Source: JBBTQE01 sp038065775 (GTDB lineage Bacteria > Patescibacteriota > Patescibacteriia > Magasanikbacterales > GWA2-37-8). Taken from it: a stretch of 11,442 nucleotides of DNA. This document shows positions 1-7,322 of this stretch, one piece after another (within the stretch, counting starts at the first letter, position 1; the number at the start of each line of letters is the position of its first letter). The stretch spans positions 1 to 11,442 of the forward strand of contig JBBTQE010000042.1 of NCBI GenBank assembly GCA_038065775.1, in the 5' to 3' direction. Both the position numbers and the translations under genes were made by a program. The notes beneath the pieces are model-generated. The model made no database searches and was not told where the DNA came from. It worked only from the letters and a program-made list of their open reading frames with translations.

Positions 1-1064
1 CCAATGGTGATCGTAAATTAAAAGGTATTTTATCAAAACGCGATTTTATTTTTGTCACCGACGACAATCAGTTGGTGGAGCAAGTAATGACCTTTAGAGA
101 AAAATTAATTGTTGGGGACAGAAATACTCATTTTGCCGAAGCCAGAGAAAAAATGTCGCAATACAAAATTGAAAAATTGCCGCTGGTGGATGAAAATAAT
201 GTGATTATCGGTTTGATTACCACGGATGATATTAAAAATTTAATTGATTATCCGTTGGCCAATATAGACGCAGGCGGACGGTTGATGGTGGGCGGATCCG
301 TTGGCGTGCATGGCGATTATTTGGAAAGGGCGCAAGAATTAGTAAAAGCCGGAGCCGACGTGCTGGTGGTGGACATTGCCCACGGACATTCGGAAATGAT
401 GTTTAACGCTTTAAAAAATTTACGGGAAAAATGCGGTGGCACGCAAATAATCGCGGGCAACATTGCCACAGCCGAAGCGGCCAGGGACTTGTGCGAGGCG
501 GGTGTGGATGCGGTAAAGGTAGGGGTAGGTCCGGGCACGATTTGTATCACTCGTTTGGTAACCGGTTGCGGGGTGCCGCAATTGACAGCGGTAATGGAAG
601 TCGCGGAAGTAGCGAAAAAATATGGCGTGCCGGTGATTGCCGATGGCGGGATACAAAAATCCGGAGATATTGTAAAGGCCTTGGGCGCGGGCGCGGATAG
701 CGTGATGCTGGGCGGATTGCTGGCTGGAACAAAAGAAAGTCCGGGCGTAGTAATGACCCGCGGGGGAAAAAAATATAAAGTATGCCGCGGCAGCGCCAGT
801 TTCGCGGTGGCGCAGCGCCGTCAAAAAGTTCAGCAAGAAAATAAAAATTTAAGCGAAGTGGTGCCTGAAGGCGTGGAGTCCATTGTGCCGTATAAAGGGC
901 CGGTGGCGGAGTTGGTTGGACAACTGGTGGGCGGGTTAAAATCCGGTATGAGCTATACCAATTCGCACACCATTTCGGAACTGCAAAATAATAGTGATTT
1001 TGTGCAAATTACTTCGGCCGGTTCGCGCGAAAGCGGGGCGCATGATTTGTTGGAGGTGAAGTGA
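1..1064 (+). CDS. guaB: IMP dehydrogenase / GMP reductase family protein, 5' end outside window
   Basis: This enzyme acts in purine nucleotide interconversion in the cytoplasm: NAD-dependent oxidation of IMP to XMP if it is IMPDH, or the reverse-direction GMP to IMP step if it is a reductase. The frame is open from base 3 with no start, so the gene begins upstream. The visible part starts in a CBS-domain pair (GILSKRDF, then KLPLVDENNVIIGLITTDD). The catalytic barrel follows, with the cysteine loop GPGTICITR (Cys codon 543-545), ADGGIQKSGDIVKALGAGAD and MLGGLLAG. The end, ITSAGSRESGAHDL, is IMPDH-like and stops at TGA. One oddity lies in the mobile flap (786-860): it reads RGSASFAVAQRRQKVQQ and I cannot find the Arg-Tyr pair that IMPDH normally uses to activate water. 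A CBS-containing GMP reductase (GuaB1-like) is therefore a real alternative. The family call is firm; the reaction is less so. Confidence 0.9.
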   Translation, partial: NGDRKLKGILSKRDFIFVTDDNQLVEQVMTFREKLIVGDRNTHFAEAREKMSQYKIEKLPLVDENNVIIGLITTDDIKNLIDYPLANIDAGGRLMVGGSVGVHGDYLERAQELVKAGADVLVVDIAHGHSEMMFNALKNLREKCGGTQIIAGNIATAEAARDLCEAGVDAVKVGVGPGTICITRLVTGCGVPQLTAVMEVAEVAKKYGVPVIADGGIQKSGDIVKALGAGADSVMLGGLLAGTKESPGVVMTRGGKKYKVCRGSASFAVAQRRQKVQQENKNLSEVVPEGVESIVPYKGPVAELVGQLVGGLKSGMSYTNSHTISELQNNSDFVQITSAGSRESGAHDLLEVK

Positions 1065-1082
1065 CGCGATATTCGCATGTTA

Positions 1083-1118
1083 TGTCATCTTGAGCGAGCC
1101 GCGCGAGCAGAAGGATCC
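1083..1118. repeat. Possible copy of a dispersed intergenic repeat
   Basis: The short gap between two convergent genes contains TGTCATCTTGAGCGAG followed by a GCGAGC-rich core and AAGGATCC. From memory this resembles the widespread intergenic motif of the form GTCATCCTGAGCG...GAAGGATC found in many copies in unrelated bacterial genomes. Only one copy is visible here, so repeat status is an inference. No T-tract terminator is present in the gap. Confidence 0.35.
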
Positions 1119-1136
1119 CTCTAACAAGTTAGCTAC

Positions 1137-2498
1137 CTAGCCTTTAATTAACCCACTCACCTCTTCTGTTTTTTCTTTCATCACACTTTCGCTCACCGCC
1201 TCCAAATTAAGGCGGATTTTGTTTTCCGTATTTGAAGCGCGGACATTGAACCACCAATCAGGCCATTCAAAAGACAGGCCGTCAAAATCATACTTTAAAT
1301 TTTTGCCATATTTCTCTCGCAGTCGTGAAAACACGCCATCTTTATCGCTGACCTCAAAATTAATCTCTCCAGGACGATAATATTTTTGTAACGGCTGAAC
1401 ATACTCACTTAATGTTTTTCCGCTTTCAGACAACTCTTGAAGAACTTTGAGAATCATTATGTCTGGAACTTCGTATGTTCCATGAGGCATTTTTATGAAA
1501 AAATGACCGGACGATTCCACCCCGAGGATCGCCCCAACTTCTCTCATCTTTTCCTTAATTAGAGAATGCCCCACTCTTGCCACCACCGGCACCCCCCTAC
1601 CTTCTTCAATCAGATCATTTGTAATCCTTCCCGGCCTAATATCATAACAAATTTTTGCTCCTGAATTTCCTCGCAGAAATATTCTTGCCAAAATTCCTCG
1701 AAGTATTGAAGGGTCCACGGTTTTGCCTTTTTCATCTATAAAAAACAGCCTATCCGCGTCGCCATCAAGCGCGATTCCCAAATCCGCGCCGACTTCTAAA
1801 ACTTTTTCCCGCAAAGCGCGATTATTTTCATCTTTCAACGGGTCGGCTTCGTGATTTGGAAAATTTCCATCCAGCTCAAAATACATTTTCACCAATTCGC
1901 ACGGCAAATTTTTAAACAACTCTCCCATCAACGACCCGCCCATGCCATTGGCAGTGTCAATTACAACTTTAAACGGCTTTATTTTTTTTACATTTGCCTG
2001 CGTCAATGCGAATTTAATCTGCTCTTCCAAAACCCCTTCTCTTTTTTCAACTTTCCCTTTTTTTCCAGAATTCGGAAACTCGTTTTTCACCACCGCATCC
2101 CTAATTTCCATAATCCCCGTCTCCCCGCTAATCGGCACGGCCGCGGCGCGCGTCATTTTGAAACCATTATACTTTGCCGGATTATGCGAAGCCGAGACCT
2201 GCAAACCGCCGTCATAACCATAGTAACTCACGCCAAAATAAAATGTCGGAGTTGAGGCAAGCCCGATGTCAACAACATTAACTCCCTGCTCTGCGATACC
2301 TTTTATCACCGCCTCGGTTAAACTCGGGGAAGAACCGCGCATATCCCGCCCGACGGCGACGGTTATTTGTTCTTTTTTAACCTCTTTTTTTATCAACTCC
2401 GCGTAAGCCCGCCCGATTTTATATGACAAATCCTCGTCTAATTCCTCCGAATAAATTCCCCTTATATCGTATGCTTTAAAAATGCCGGTTTTTAACAT
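1137..2498 (-). CDS. manB: Phosphomannomutase/phosphoglucomutase
   Basis: An alpha-D-phosphohexomutase of 453 residues, normal family length, that interconverts hexose 1- and 6-phosphates for nucleotide-sugar and envelope polysaccharide synthesis. All four signature loops are intact. The phosphoserine loop VSASHNPAKYNG has its catalytic serine at about residue 104. The metal loop DGDADR is at 245-250, the sugar-recognition loop GVESSGH at 326-332, and the phosphate-binding loop VRASNTEN at 419-426. The N-terminus LKTGIFKAYDIRGIY is the usual family start, which supports the ATG at 2498. There is no clear ribosome binding site. A probable promoter lies about 40 to 70 bases upstream, overlapping the clp promoter. 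Phosphomannomutase versus phosphoglucomutase preference cannot be read from sequence; a bifunctional enzyme is likely. It stands alone on this strand and converges on the IMPDH-family gene. Confidence 0.93.
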   Translation of the reverse strand: MLKTGIFKAYDIRGIYSEELDEDLSYKIGRAYAELIKKEVKKEQITVAVGRDMRGSSPSLTEAVIKGIAEQGVNVVDIGLASTPTFYFGVSYYGYDGGLQVSASHNPAKYNGFKMTRAAAVPISGETGIMEIRDAVVKNEFPNSGKKGKVEKREGVLEEQIKFALTQANVKKIKPFKVVIDTANGMGGSLMGELFKNLPCELVKMYFELDGNFPNHEADPLKDENNRALREKVLEVGADLGIALDGDADRLFFIDEKGKTVDPSILRGILARIFLRGNSGAKICYDIRPGRITNDLIEEGRGVPVVARVGHSLIKEKMREVGAILGVESSGHFFIKMPHGTYEVPDIMILKVLQELSESGKTLSEYVQPLQKYYRPGEINFEVSDKDGVFSRLREKYGKNLKYDFDGLSFEWPDWWFNVRASNTENKIRLNLEAVSESVMKEKTEEVSGLIKG

Positions 2499-2517
2499 AG
2501 TCTTATAAAAAAATTCT

Positions 2518-2546
2518 TTGACTAATACGCGCGTTTAGTATATATT
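2518..2546 (+). promoter_or_regulatory. Strong sigma70-type promoter for the clp operon
   Basis: A -35 box TTGACT (2518-2523), an exact 17-base spacer and a -10 box TATATT (2541-2546) form a near-consensus promoter. The predicted start is around 2553. That lies downstream of the first possible ATG of the clp frame (2549) and so argues for translation from the ATG at 2591, after a leader of about 38 bases. I see no CIRCE or tandem CtsR-type operator around it. Confidence 0.65.
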
Positions 2547-2565
2547 AAATGCATGGATTAGCCAA
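2537..2565 (-). promoter_or_regulatory. Candidate sigma70-type promoter for the phosphohexomutase gene
   Basis: Read on the minus strand, a -35 box TTGGCT (2565-2560) is followed after 17 bases by a -10 box TATACT (2542-2537). The -10 box matches consensus at five of six positions and the -35 box at four of six. The predicted transcription start is near 2530, giving a leader of about 30 bases before the ATG at 2498. Its -10 box shares two bases with the opposing clp promoter. Confidence 0.45.
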
Positions 2566-2590
2566 TAGCTACTCAAATTTTTACAATCGT

Positions 2591-5077
2591 ATGAATATTA
2601 TAGACCGCTTTTCAACGCACCTCCGCGATGTCCTCGCGCGCAGTATAAAAATAGCGACGGAATTAAAAACAAAATCAGTGGAACCTATCCACCTGCTTTT
2701 CGCCTTATCTTTACAAAAAGGATCGTTGGCAAGTGAAATTCTGCAAAGATATAACATGGATGGCAAAAAACTTGAAAAAGAAATAATTGAAGACCCGACA
2801 CCGGAAAAAATCGGCGAATTCGGTCTTTCCGCTTTCTCTGAAGAGTCAAAAGAACTGCTGGAAAAAGCCATGAATGTCGCGCAAAAAAACGGCCATAATT
2901 ATCTTGGCACGGAACACTTGCTCGCCGCCTTTATAAGCATTGACAACAAATGGATCAATCGATTTTTTCCAAAAAAAGAGTTAAGACTGCCGGAATTGGA
3001 AAATCAAATAAAAATCATGCTCGCGAATTCTTCCCAATTCCCGCAAATATCAGAAGCATCCGAAACATTTGATAAAATACAAGAGAGCCTGGGCGAAGAA
3101 CTCACGCCGTATGCCACAACTTTGGAGGAGGATAGAAAAACAAAGAAAAAAGACAGCGCTCTGGATTTTTTTGCGACTAACTTAACCGAAAAACAAATTC
3201 AGTCAGGCATTGATCCGGTGATAGGACGCGAATATGAAATTGAACGGATGATGCAAATCCTTTGCAGAAGAACAAAAAATAATCCGGTGCTTCTGGGCGA
3301 TCCGGGAGTCGGCAAAACCGCGATCGTTGAAGGCTTGGCAAAAAAAATCGTATCCGGAGAGGTTCCGGAAATTTTGCTGAATAAAAAAATATACTCGCTT
3401 GATTTGGGGATGCTAATCGCCGGCACGACATTCAGAGGCGAGTTTGAAGCGAGACTGCGGCAAGTTATTGACAATATAACCAAGGACCCGAATATTATTT
3501 TATTTATTGACGAACTGCATAACATTGTCGGAGCTGGTTCAAACCAAGGCACGCTGGACGCGGCCAACATGCTGAAACCGGCTCTCGCTCGCGGACAAAT
3601 TCGCTGTATAGGCGCCACTACAACCGCGGAATTTAAAAAATACATAGAAAATGACGCGGCTTTGGAAAGAAGATTCCAACCGATTTATGTTAAAGAGTCT
3701 TCCGTTGAAGATACGGTGAAAATTCTTTTTGGCATCAGAAAAAATTATGAGCTGTTTCATAATTTAAAAATTACGGATAGCGCCATTCGCGCGTCGGCGC
3801 AGTTAGCGCACAAATATATGACAAATCAATTTTTGCCGGACAAAGCAATAGATTTGCTGGATGAAACCGCGGCGGCTAAAAAATTAAAAATAAAACCCTC
3901 ACTCGCGCAGGTTAAATACAACAGTCTGCAGAGGGAGCTGGACGCGATTGTGGCGACAAAAGAGGAGGCCGCCGGCAAGGACGATTTCGCGGAAGCAATG
4001 AGACTGAAAGAAAAAGAAAAAAAATTGATTCAAGAAATAAATAAATTAAAAGCGACTGTGTCCGGCAAGATACCGGCCATCGCCGGGATCGTCAATGAAA
4101 AAGATGTGATAAATCAGGTGGCCAAAATTGTGGAAATTCCGGCCAGCCAATTGCTCTTAAAAGAAAAAAACTTTATTGCCAATCTTGAAATAGCCCTAAA
4201 AAAACAGATCATCGGCCAGGATAATACGATTAAAGATGTTTGCGCCCTGATAAGACAAGCCAAACTTCAGCTGTCAAACCCGAACCGGCCACTGGCGTCT
4301 TTTGTGTTTGCCGGAGAAAGCGGAGTGGGCAAAACAGAACTTGCCAAAACACTGGCCAATGAACTTTACCCCGGGCAAAACGCTTTGGTCCAGCTCAACA
4401 TGGGCGAATTCACCGAAGGATTCAGTGTTTCAAAAATACTCGGCTCGCCGGCGGGTTATGTCGGATACAGAGAGAAAAATCAATTTACCGACAAATTAAA
4501 AATGAATCCTTATGCAGTTATTTTATTTGATGAAGCGGACAAGGCTCACAAAGATGTTCTGAAGCTTCTCTTACAAATGCTGGAAAACGGCGAAGTTACG
4601 GACTCGGTTGGTAAAAAAATATCGCTCAAGCACGCCATAATTATTCTTACCACTTCGGCCGGAGTTGAAGAAACGAAAAAAGCAAAAATCGGATTTGAAA
4701 ACAGCGCGTCAAATTCAGAGGATACTGAAAAAAAATTGACAGAAAAACTCAAAGAGTTATTTGGCGCGGAATTAATTAACAGACTGGACAAAATTTGCCT
4801 GTTTAATCAATTATCAAAACAAGAACTTGAAAAAATCGCCGCTCTGGAAATTGACGACCTGAATTCCAGATTACAGCCATACAAAACAATCGTCAAAGCA
4901 AACGATGACATATTTCCATGGATACTGTCAAAATCCGGCAAAAATATAAGCGCGCGAGAGTTGAGAAGAAAACTGCGTGGCGAAATTGAAAATATAATCG
5001 CGGAAATAATAATGTCAGGCAAAATAAAATCCAGCCACAAAATTTTTATAGAAAAAGACAAGCTTCAAATAAAATAA
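2591..5077 (+). CDS. clpC: ClpC-like AAA+ chaperone/unfoldase with two ATPase rings
   Basis: A class I Hsp100 protein that unfolds substrates, probably to feed ClpP. From the ATG at 2591 it has 828 residues; an ATG at 2549 would add 14 but lies before the predicted transcription start, and the Clp N-domain sequence (IIDRFSTHLRDVLARSIKIA) begins right after the later one. Numbered from 2549, it has two N-domain repeats (16-160), Walker A1 GDPGVGKT (250-257), Walker B1 ILFIDEL (317-323) and arginine finger ALERRF (371-376). A short middle domain with a UVR-like helix (460-500) follows, then Walker A2 GESGVGKT (589-596), Walker B2 VILFDEAD (657-664) and sensor 2 SARELRR (801-807). The short middle domain and an IGF tripeptide (714-716), in the place of the ClpP-docking loop, favour ClpC over ClpB. 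Walker B2 continues DEADKAH rather than the usual DEIEKAH. No good ribosome binding site is seen. Confidence 0.9.
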   Translation: MNIIDRFSTHLRDVLARSIKIATELKTKSVEPIHLLFALSLQKGSLASEILQRYNMDGKKLEKEIIEDPTPEKIGEFGLSAFSEESKELLEKAMNVAQKNGHNYLGTEHLLAAFISIDNKWINRFFPKKELRLPELENQIKIMLANSSQFPQISEASETFDKIQESLGEELTPYATTLEEDRKTKKKDSALDFFATNLTEKQIQSGIDPVIGREYEIERMMQILCRRTKNNPVLLGDPGVGKTAIVEGLAKKIVSGEVPEILLNKKIYSLDLGMLIAGTTFRGEFEARLRQVIDNITKDPNIILFIDELHNIVGAGSNQGTLDAANMLKPALARGQIRCIGATTTAEFKKYIENDAALERRFQPIYVKESSVEDTVKILFGIRKNYELFHNLKITDSAIRASAQLAHKYMTNQFLPDKAIDLLDETAAAKKLKIKPSLAQVKYNSLQRELDAIVATKEEAAGKDDFAEAMRLKEKEKKLIQEINKLKATVSGKIPAIAGIVNEKDVINQVAKIVEIPASQLLLKEKNFIANLEIALKKQIIGQDNTIKDVCALIRQAKLQLSNPNRPLASFVFAGESGVGKTELAKTLANELYPGQNALVQLNMGEFTEGFSVSKILGSPAGYVGYREKNQFTDKLKMNPYAVILFDEADKAHKDVLKLLLQMLENGEVTDSVGKKISLKHAIIILTTSAGVEETKKAKIGFENSASNSEDTEKKLTEKLKELFGAELINRLDKICLFNQLSKQELEKIAALEIDDLNSRLQPYKTIVKANDDIFPWILSKSGKNISARELRRKLRGEIENIIAEIIMSGKIKSSHKIFIEKDKLQIK

Positions 5078-5080
5078 AGG
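5076..5080 (+). promoter_or_regulatory. Ribosome binding site AAAGG for the 311-residue gene
   Basis: AAAGG overlaps the clp stop codon and sits 7 bases before the ATG at 5088. It is one of the few recognisable Shine-Dalgarno sites in the window. It selects 5088 over the in-frame ATG two codons later and supports translation from the clp transcript. Confidence 0.5.
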
Positions 5081-5087
5081 TCTCGTT

Positions 5088-6023
5088 ATGCCGATGCCGG
5101 AAGGAGAAAAGAGCAACATTGTATATTTAAATTCAAGAGCGCAAGACATGACGGCGCCTCTGATTGACGACCCATACGAACAAGAAATGGCCGGAAACGA
5201 ACTCGCCGCCATGCGGGCAAAAAGAGCCGTGCTGGAAAAAAAACTGGCCGAGTTGGAAGAAGAAGAGATTGAAAATGACGAAGCCAGTGCTGACGACTAT
5301 TCCTCTGACAGCTCACGGGAAAGTAATGTTGCTCCGGATCAAGATGCCGGGCCAAGCGACAAAGAAGAAAAACAAAGAGCGGTTGACATCTTAAAGGCCA
5401 AACAAAATAGCCTAAAAAAAATCCGGCCGATGCTTAAAGAAGCCGAAAATAAACTTAAAGAACTGGAAAAGGATTTGTCGCATTTTAAAGGCTCCAAATT
5501 CGCGGGAGCTCTCTCAACCTTCATGCCAAGAATAAATTTGCTGACCGACAAGCTTCTTGATTCCATGAAACAACCGCTCAATAAAATGTCGGATGAGCAA
5601 AAAGTCATTCAGATAACAATGATGCTCGCGACAATTACCGCGCTGATCATTTTGCTTCAAGGCCTTAGAGGCGTCACCGCTTTCATTGACGCCATGTTTA
5701 CCGACAAGTTTTCATGTTTGCGCATGGTAATAATGACTTCGGCAACAATAGTAATTCCGATTATTTTGATTATCCTGGCTCCTCTTACAATTCCATTTAT
5801 AGCAGTGCTGTTTATATTGGGAATGATCCCGCTGGTGAAGGGCCTCCTTACCAATAACATTATAAAACTTATTGACAAGCTAAAAGATCAAAAACAGGTC
5901 TGGCAAAAAGAACTGGATAAGGCGAAGAAGAGGGTTGCTTTGCGCAGACAAATCAAAAAACTAAAAGAGATGGAAGCCAGCATCGCCACAGAGCAAGCCC
6001 CGGCGGGAAGATTAGCGGCCTAA
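5088..6023 (+). CDS. Coiled-coil membrane protein of unknown function
   Basis: I do not recognise a family for this 311-residue protein. It has a short polar N-terminus, then an acidic heptad-like helix (about 41-62, RAKRAVLEKKLAELEEEE). A low-complexity Asp/Ser/Glu linker (63-95) follows, then a long charged helix likely to form a coiled coil (95-132). The hydrophobic part has one membrane span (about 172-194) and a roughly 40-residue proline-containing hydrophobic stretch (213-254) that could be one hairpin or two spans. A strongly basic C-terminal helix (260-297, KDQKQVWQKELDKAKKR) ends in an Ala-rich tail. There is no signal peptide. It starts 10 bases after the clp stop codon with its own AAAGG site, so it is almost certainly co-transcribed with clp and may anchor or regulate it. 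That link is inferred from position only. Confidence 0.8.
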   Translation: MPMPEGEKSNIVYLNSRAQDMTAPLIDDPYEQEMAGNELAAMRAKRAVLEKKLAELEEEEIENDEASADDYSSDSSRESNVAPDQDAGPSDKEEKQRAVDILKAKQNSLKKIRPMLKEAENKLKELEKDLSHFKGSKFAGALSTFMPRINLLTDKLLDSMKQPLNKMSDEQKVIQITMMLATITALIILLQGLRGVTAFIDAMFTDKFSCLRMVIMTSATIVIPIILIILAPLTIPFIAVLFILGMIPLVKGLLTNNIIKLIDKLKDQKQVWQKELDKAKKRVALRRQIKKLKEMEASIATEQAPAGRLAA

Positions 6024-6040
6024 CCCAACCGATTTTTTTG

Positions 6041-6049
6041 TGGTATAAT
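6041..6049 (+). promoter_or_regulatory. Extended -10 promoter element
   Basis: TGGTATAAT is a consensus -10 box (TATAAT, 6044-6049) preceded by the TG of an extended -10 element. No -35 box is found at normal spacing, as is usual for extended -10 promoters. The predicted start is near 6056, about 26 bases before the ATG at 6082. It probably drives the 6082-10909 gene block. A run of seven T at 6033-6039 precedes it, without a convincing hairpin. Confidence 0.55.
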
Positions 6050-6074
6050 ATACTTGGCTGATAAAATCAAGTAT
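6050..6074 (+). promoter_or_regulatory. Inverted repeat at the predicted transcription start
   Basis: ATACTTG (6050-6056) and CAAGTAT (6068-6074) form a perfect 7-base inverted repeat around an 11-base spacer, directly after the -10 box and followed by TTT. It could be an operator for a dimeric repressor or a weak leader hairpin. The arms are AT-rich, so chance is possible. Confidence 0.3.
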
Positions 6075-6081
6075 TTTAACT

Positions 6082-7311
6082 ATGAGCCCTATAAAAAAGG
6101 TTTTTCTAATGGTTCTGCTTCTCTTAATTTCTGGCATTATTGGCTATGGTTTATATTATGTTTTCATAAAAACTCCGGAATCGAAACTTCTTCCGCAAAA
6201 AACAACCGCCCCGAGCGTAACTGGCGAACTGCCAAGCGCCGGAGTCAGGCCAGCCACAACAACCGCGACTACCGGCGCAGGTGAAACCGCCTCTTTCTTG
6301 CCATCTTCTGAAATCGTCCAGCCTGGCGGCGAATCATATTACAAGCCCGGATTTGAAACCGCTCTTGTCAAAGAAACGGTCACATACCCATCTATGAATA
6401 AAAATGGAGACATTCGTTTTTATAACGCGAACAGCGGAAAATTCTACCGCGTGACCAATGACGGCCAAATAAAAGAATTATCCAGCCAAGTATTTTATAA
6501 CGCCCAAAAAATCACTTGGGCAAAAAATAAAAATCAGGCGGTCATTGAATACCCCGATTCATCAAAAATTGTTTACAATTTTGAAACTAACAAGCAGACA
6601 ACTCTGCCAAAGCACTGGGAGGATTTTTCTTTTTCACCTGAAGGAGGAGAAATAGCGGCCAAAAGCATCGGCATGTCTCCGGAAAACAGATGGCTTGTAA
6701 CAACTAAGGAAGACGGAACAGGCGCCAGATTGATTGAGCCGATGGGAAACAACGAAGATAAAGTAATGGTAGACTGGTCGCCAAACAGACAAGTTGTCGC
6801 CTTCTCGCAGACCGGCGAACCAATGGGCGCGGAACGCCGAGAAATTCTTCTTATCGGCCTCAACGGCGAAAACTTCAAATCAATCGTGGTTGAAGGAGCA
6901 GGGTTCCAGCCTGAATGGTCCAACACCGGTAAAAAACTTCTGTATAGCGTCTACAGCTCAAGAAACGACTGGAAACCTGAACTCTGGATCACGGACGCGT
7001 ATGGAGATAGCATTGGAAATAACAGAAGAGAATTAAAAATAAACACCTGGGCCGACAAATGCGCGTTCGGAAACGACGCCACTCTTTTCTGCGCGGTTCC
7101 AAAAGATTTGCCGCAAGGGGCAGGAATGTCCAGAGAAGTAGCCAATTCCAGCATGGATGACCTATATAAAATAGATCTGACAACCGGAATTAAGACATCA
7201 ATCGCGCTTGAAAATAATTATAATATAAACAACATCACCTACGATTCGACCGGCAACAAATTATTCTTTACGGCTTTGGACAAGCCGGGAATTTTCCAGG
7301 CAAGCCTTTAA
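6082..7311 (+). CDS. Membrane-anchored beta-propeller-like protein (PD40/TolB-type repeats)
   Basis: A 409-residue protein with a short basic N-terminus and one membrane span (about 7-28, VFLMVLLLLISGIIGYGLYY) without an obvious cleavage site, so probably a signal anchor. A Pro/Thr/Ala-rich linker (30-80) leads to an extracytoplasmic domain (about 95-409). That domain contains blades resembling TolB/WD40-like repeats, including FSFSPEGGEIAAKS (182-195), VDWSPNRQVVAFSQ (230-243), PEWSNTGKKLLYSV (277-290) and DSTGNKLFFTALDK (388-401). Such folds bind proteins or peptides; no catalytic motif is visible. Two cysteines (327, 337) could pair. The ATG at 6082 is chosen because it directly precedes the hydrophobic segment and lies about 26 bases after the predicted transcription start. 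There is no ribosome binding site. It starts a probable envelope operon. The exact function is unknown. Confidence 0.8.
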   Translation: MSPIKKVFLMVLLLLISGIIGYGLYYVFIKTPESKLLPQKTTAPSVTGELPSAGVRPATTTATTGAGETASFLPSSEIVQPGGESYYKPGFETALVKETVTYPSMNKNGDIRFYNANSGKFYRVTNDGQIKELSSQVFYNAQKITWAKNKNQAVIEYPDSSKIVYNFETNKQTTLPKHWEDFSFSPEGGEIAAKSIGMSPENRWLVTTKEDGTGARLIEPMGNNEDKVMVDWSPNRQVVAFSQTGEPMGAERREILLIGLNGENFKSIVVEGAGFQPEWSNTGKKLLYSVYSSRNDWKPELWITDAYGDSIGNNRRELKINTWADKCAFGNDATLFCAVPKDLPQGAGMSREVANSSMDDLYKIDLTTGIKTSIALENNYNINNITYDSTGNKLFFTALDKPGIFQASL

Positions 7312-7322
7312 ATACACGGGCT

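Noticed and set aside
420..836. Long open antisense frame across the IMPDH-family gene
   Set aside because: It lies wholly within a well-conserved gene on the other strand, has no ribosome binding site and no recognisable domain.
1121..1132. CTAAC-AA-GTTAG inverted repeat as a terminator between the two convergent genes
   Set aside because: The loop would be only two bases, the stem is weak, and no T-tract follows on either strand.
1062..1136. UGA read as glycine (code 25, as in Gracilibacteria/SR1), extending the IMPDH-family gene
   Set aside because: The protein already ends at the usual family C-terminus (ESGAHDL plus a few residues), and the extension would be unrelated sequence.
2499..2590. 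CIRCE or CtsR heat-shock operator at the clp promoter
   Set aside because: There is only one AGTCAAA-like half site on the minus strand and no tandem copy, and no TTAGCACTC/GAGTGCTAA repeat.
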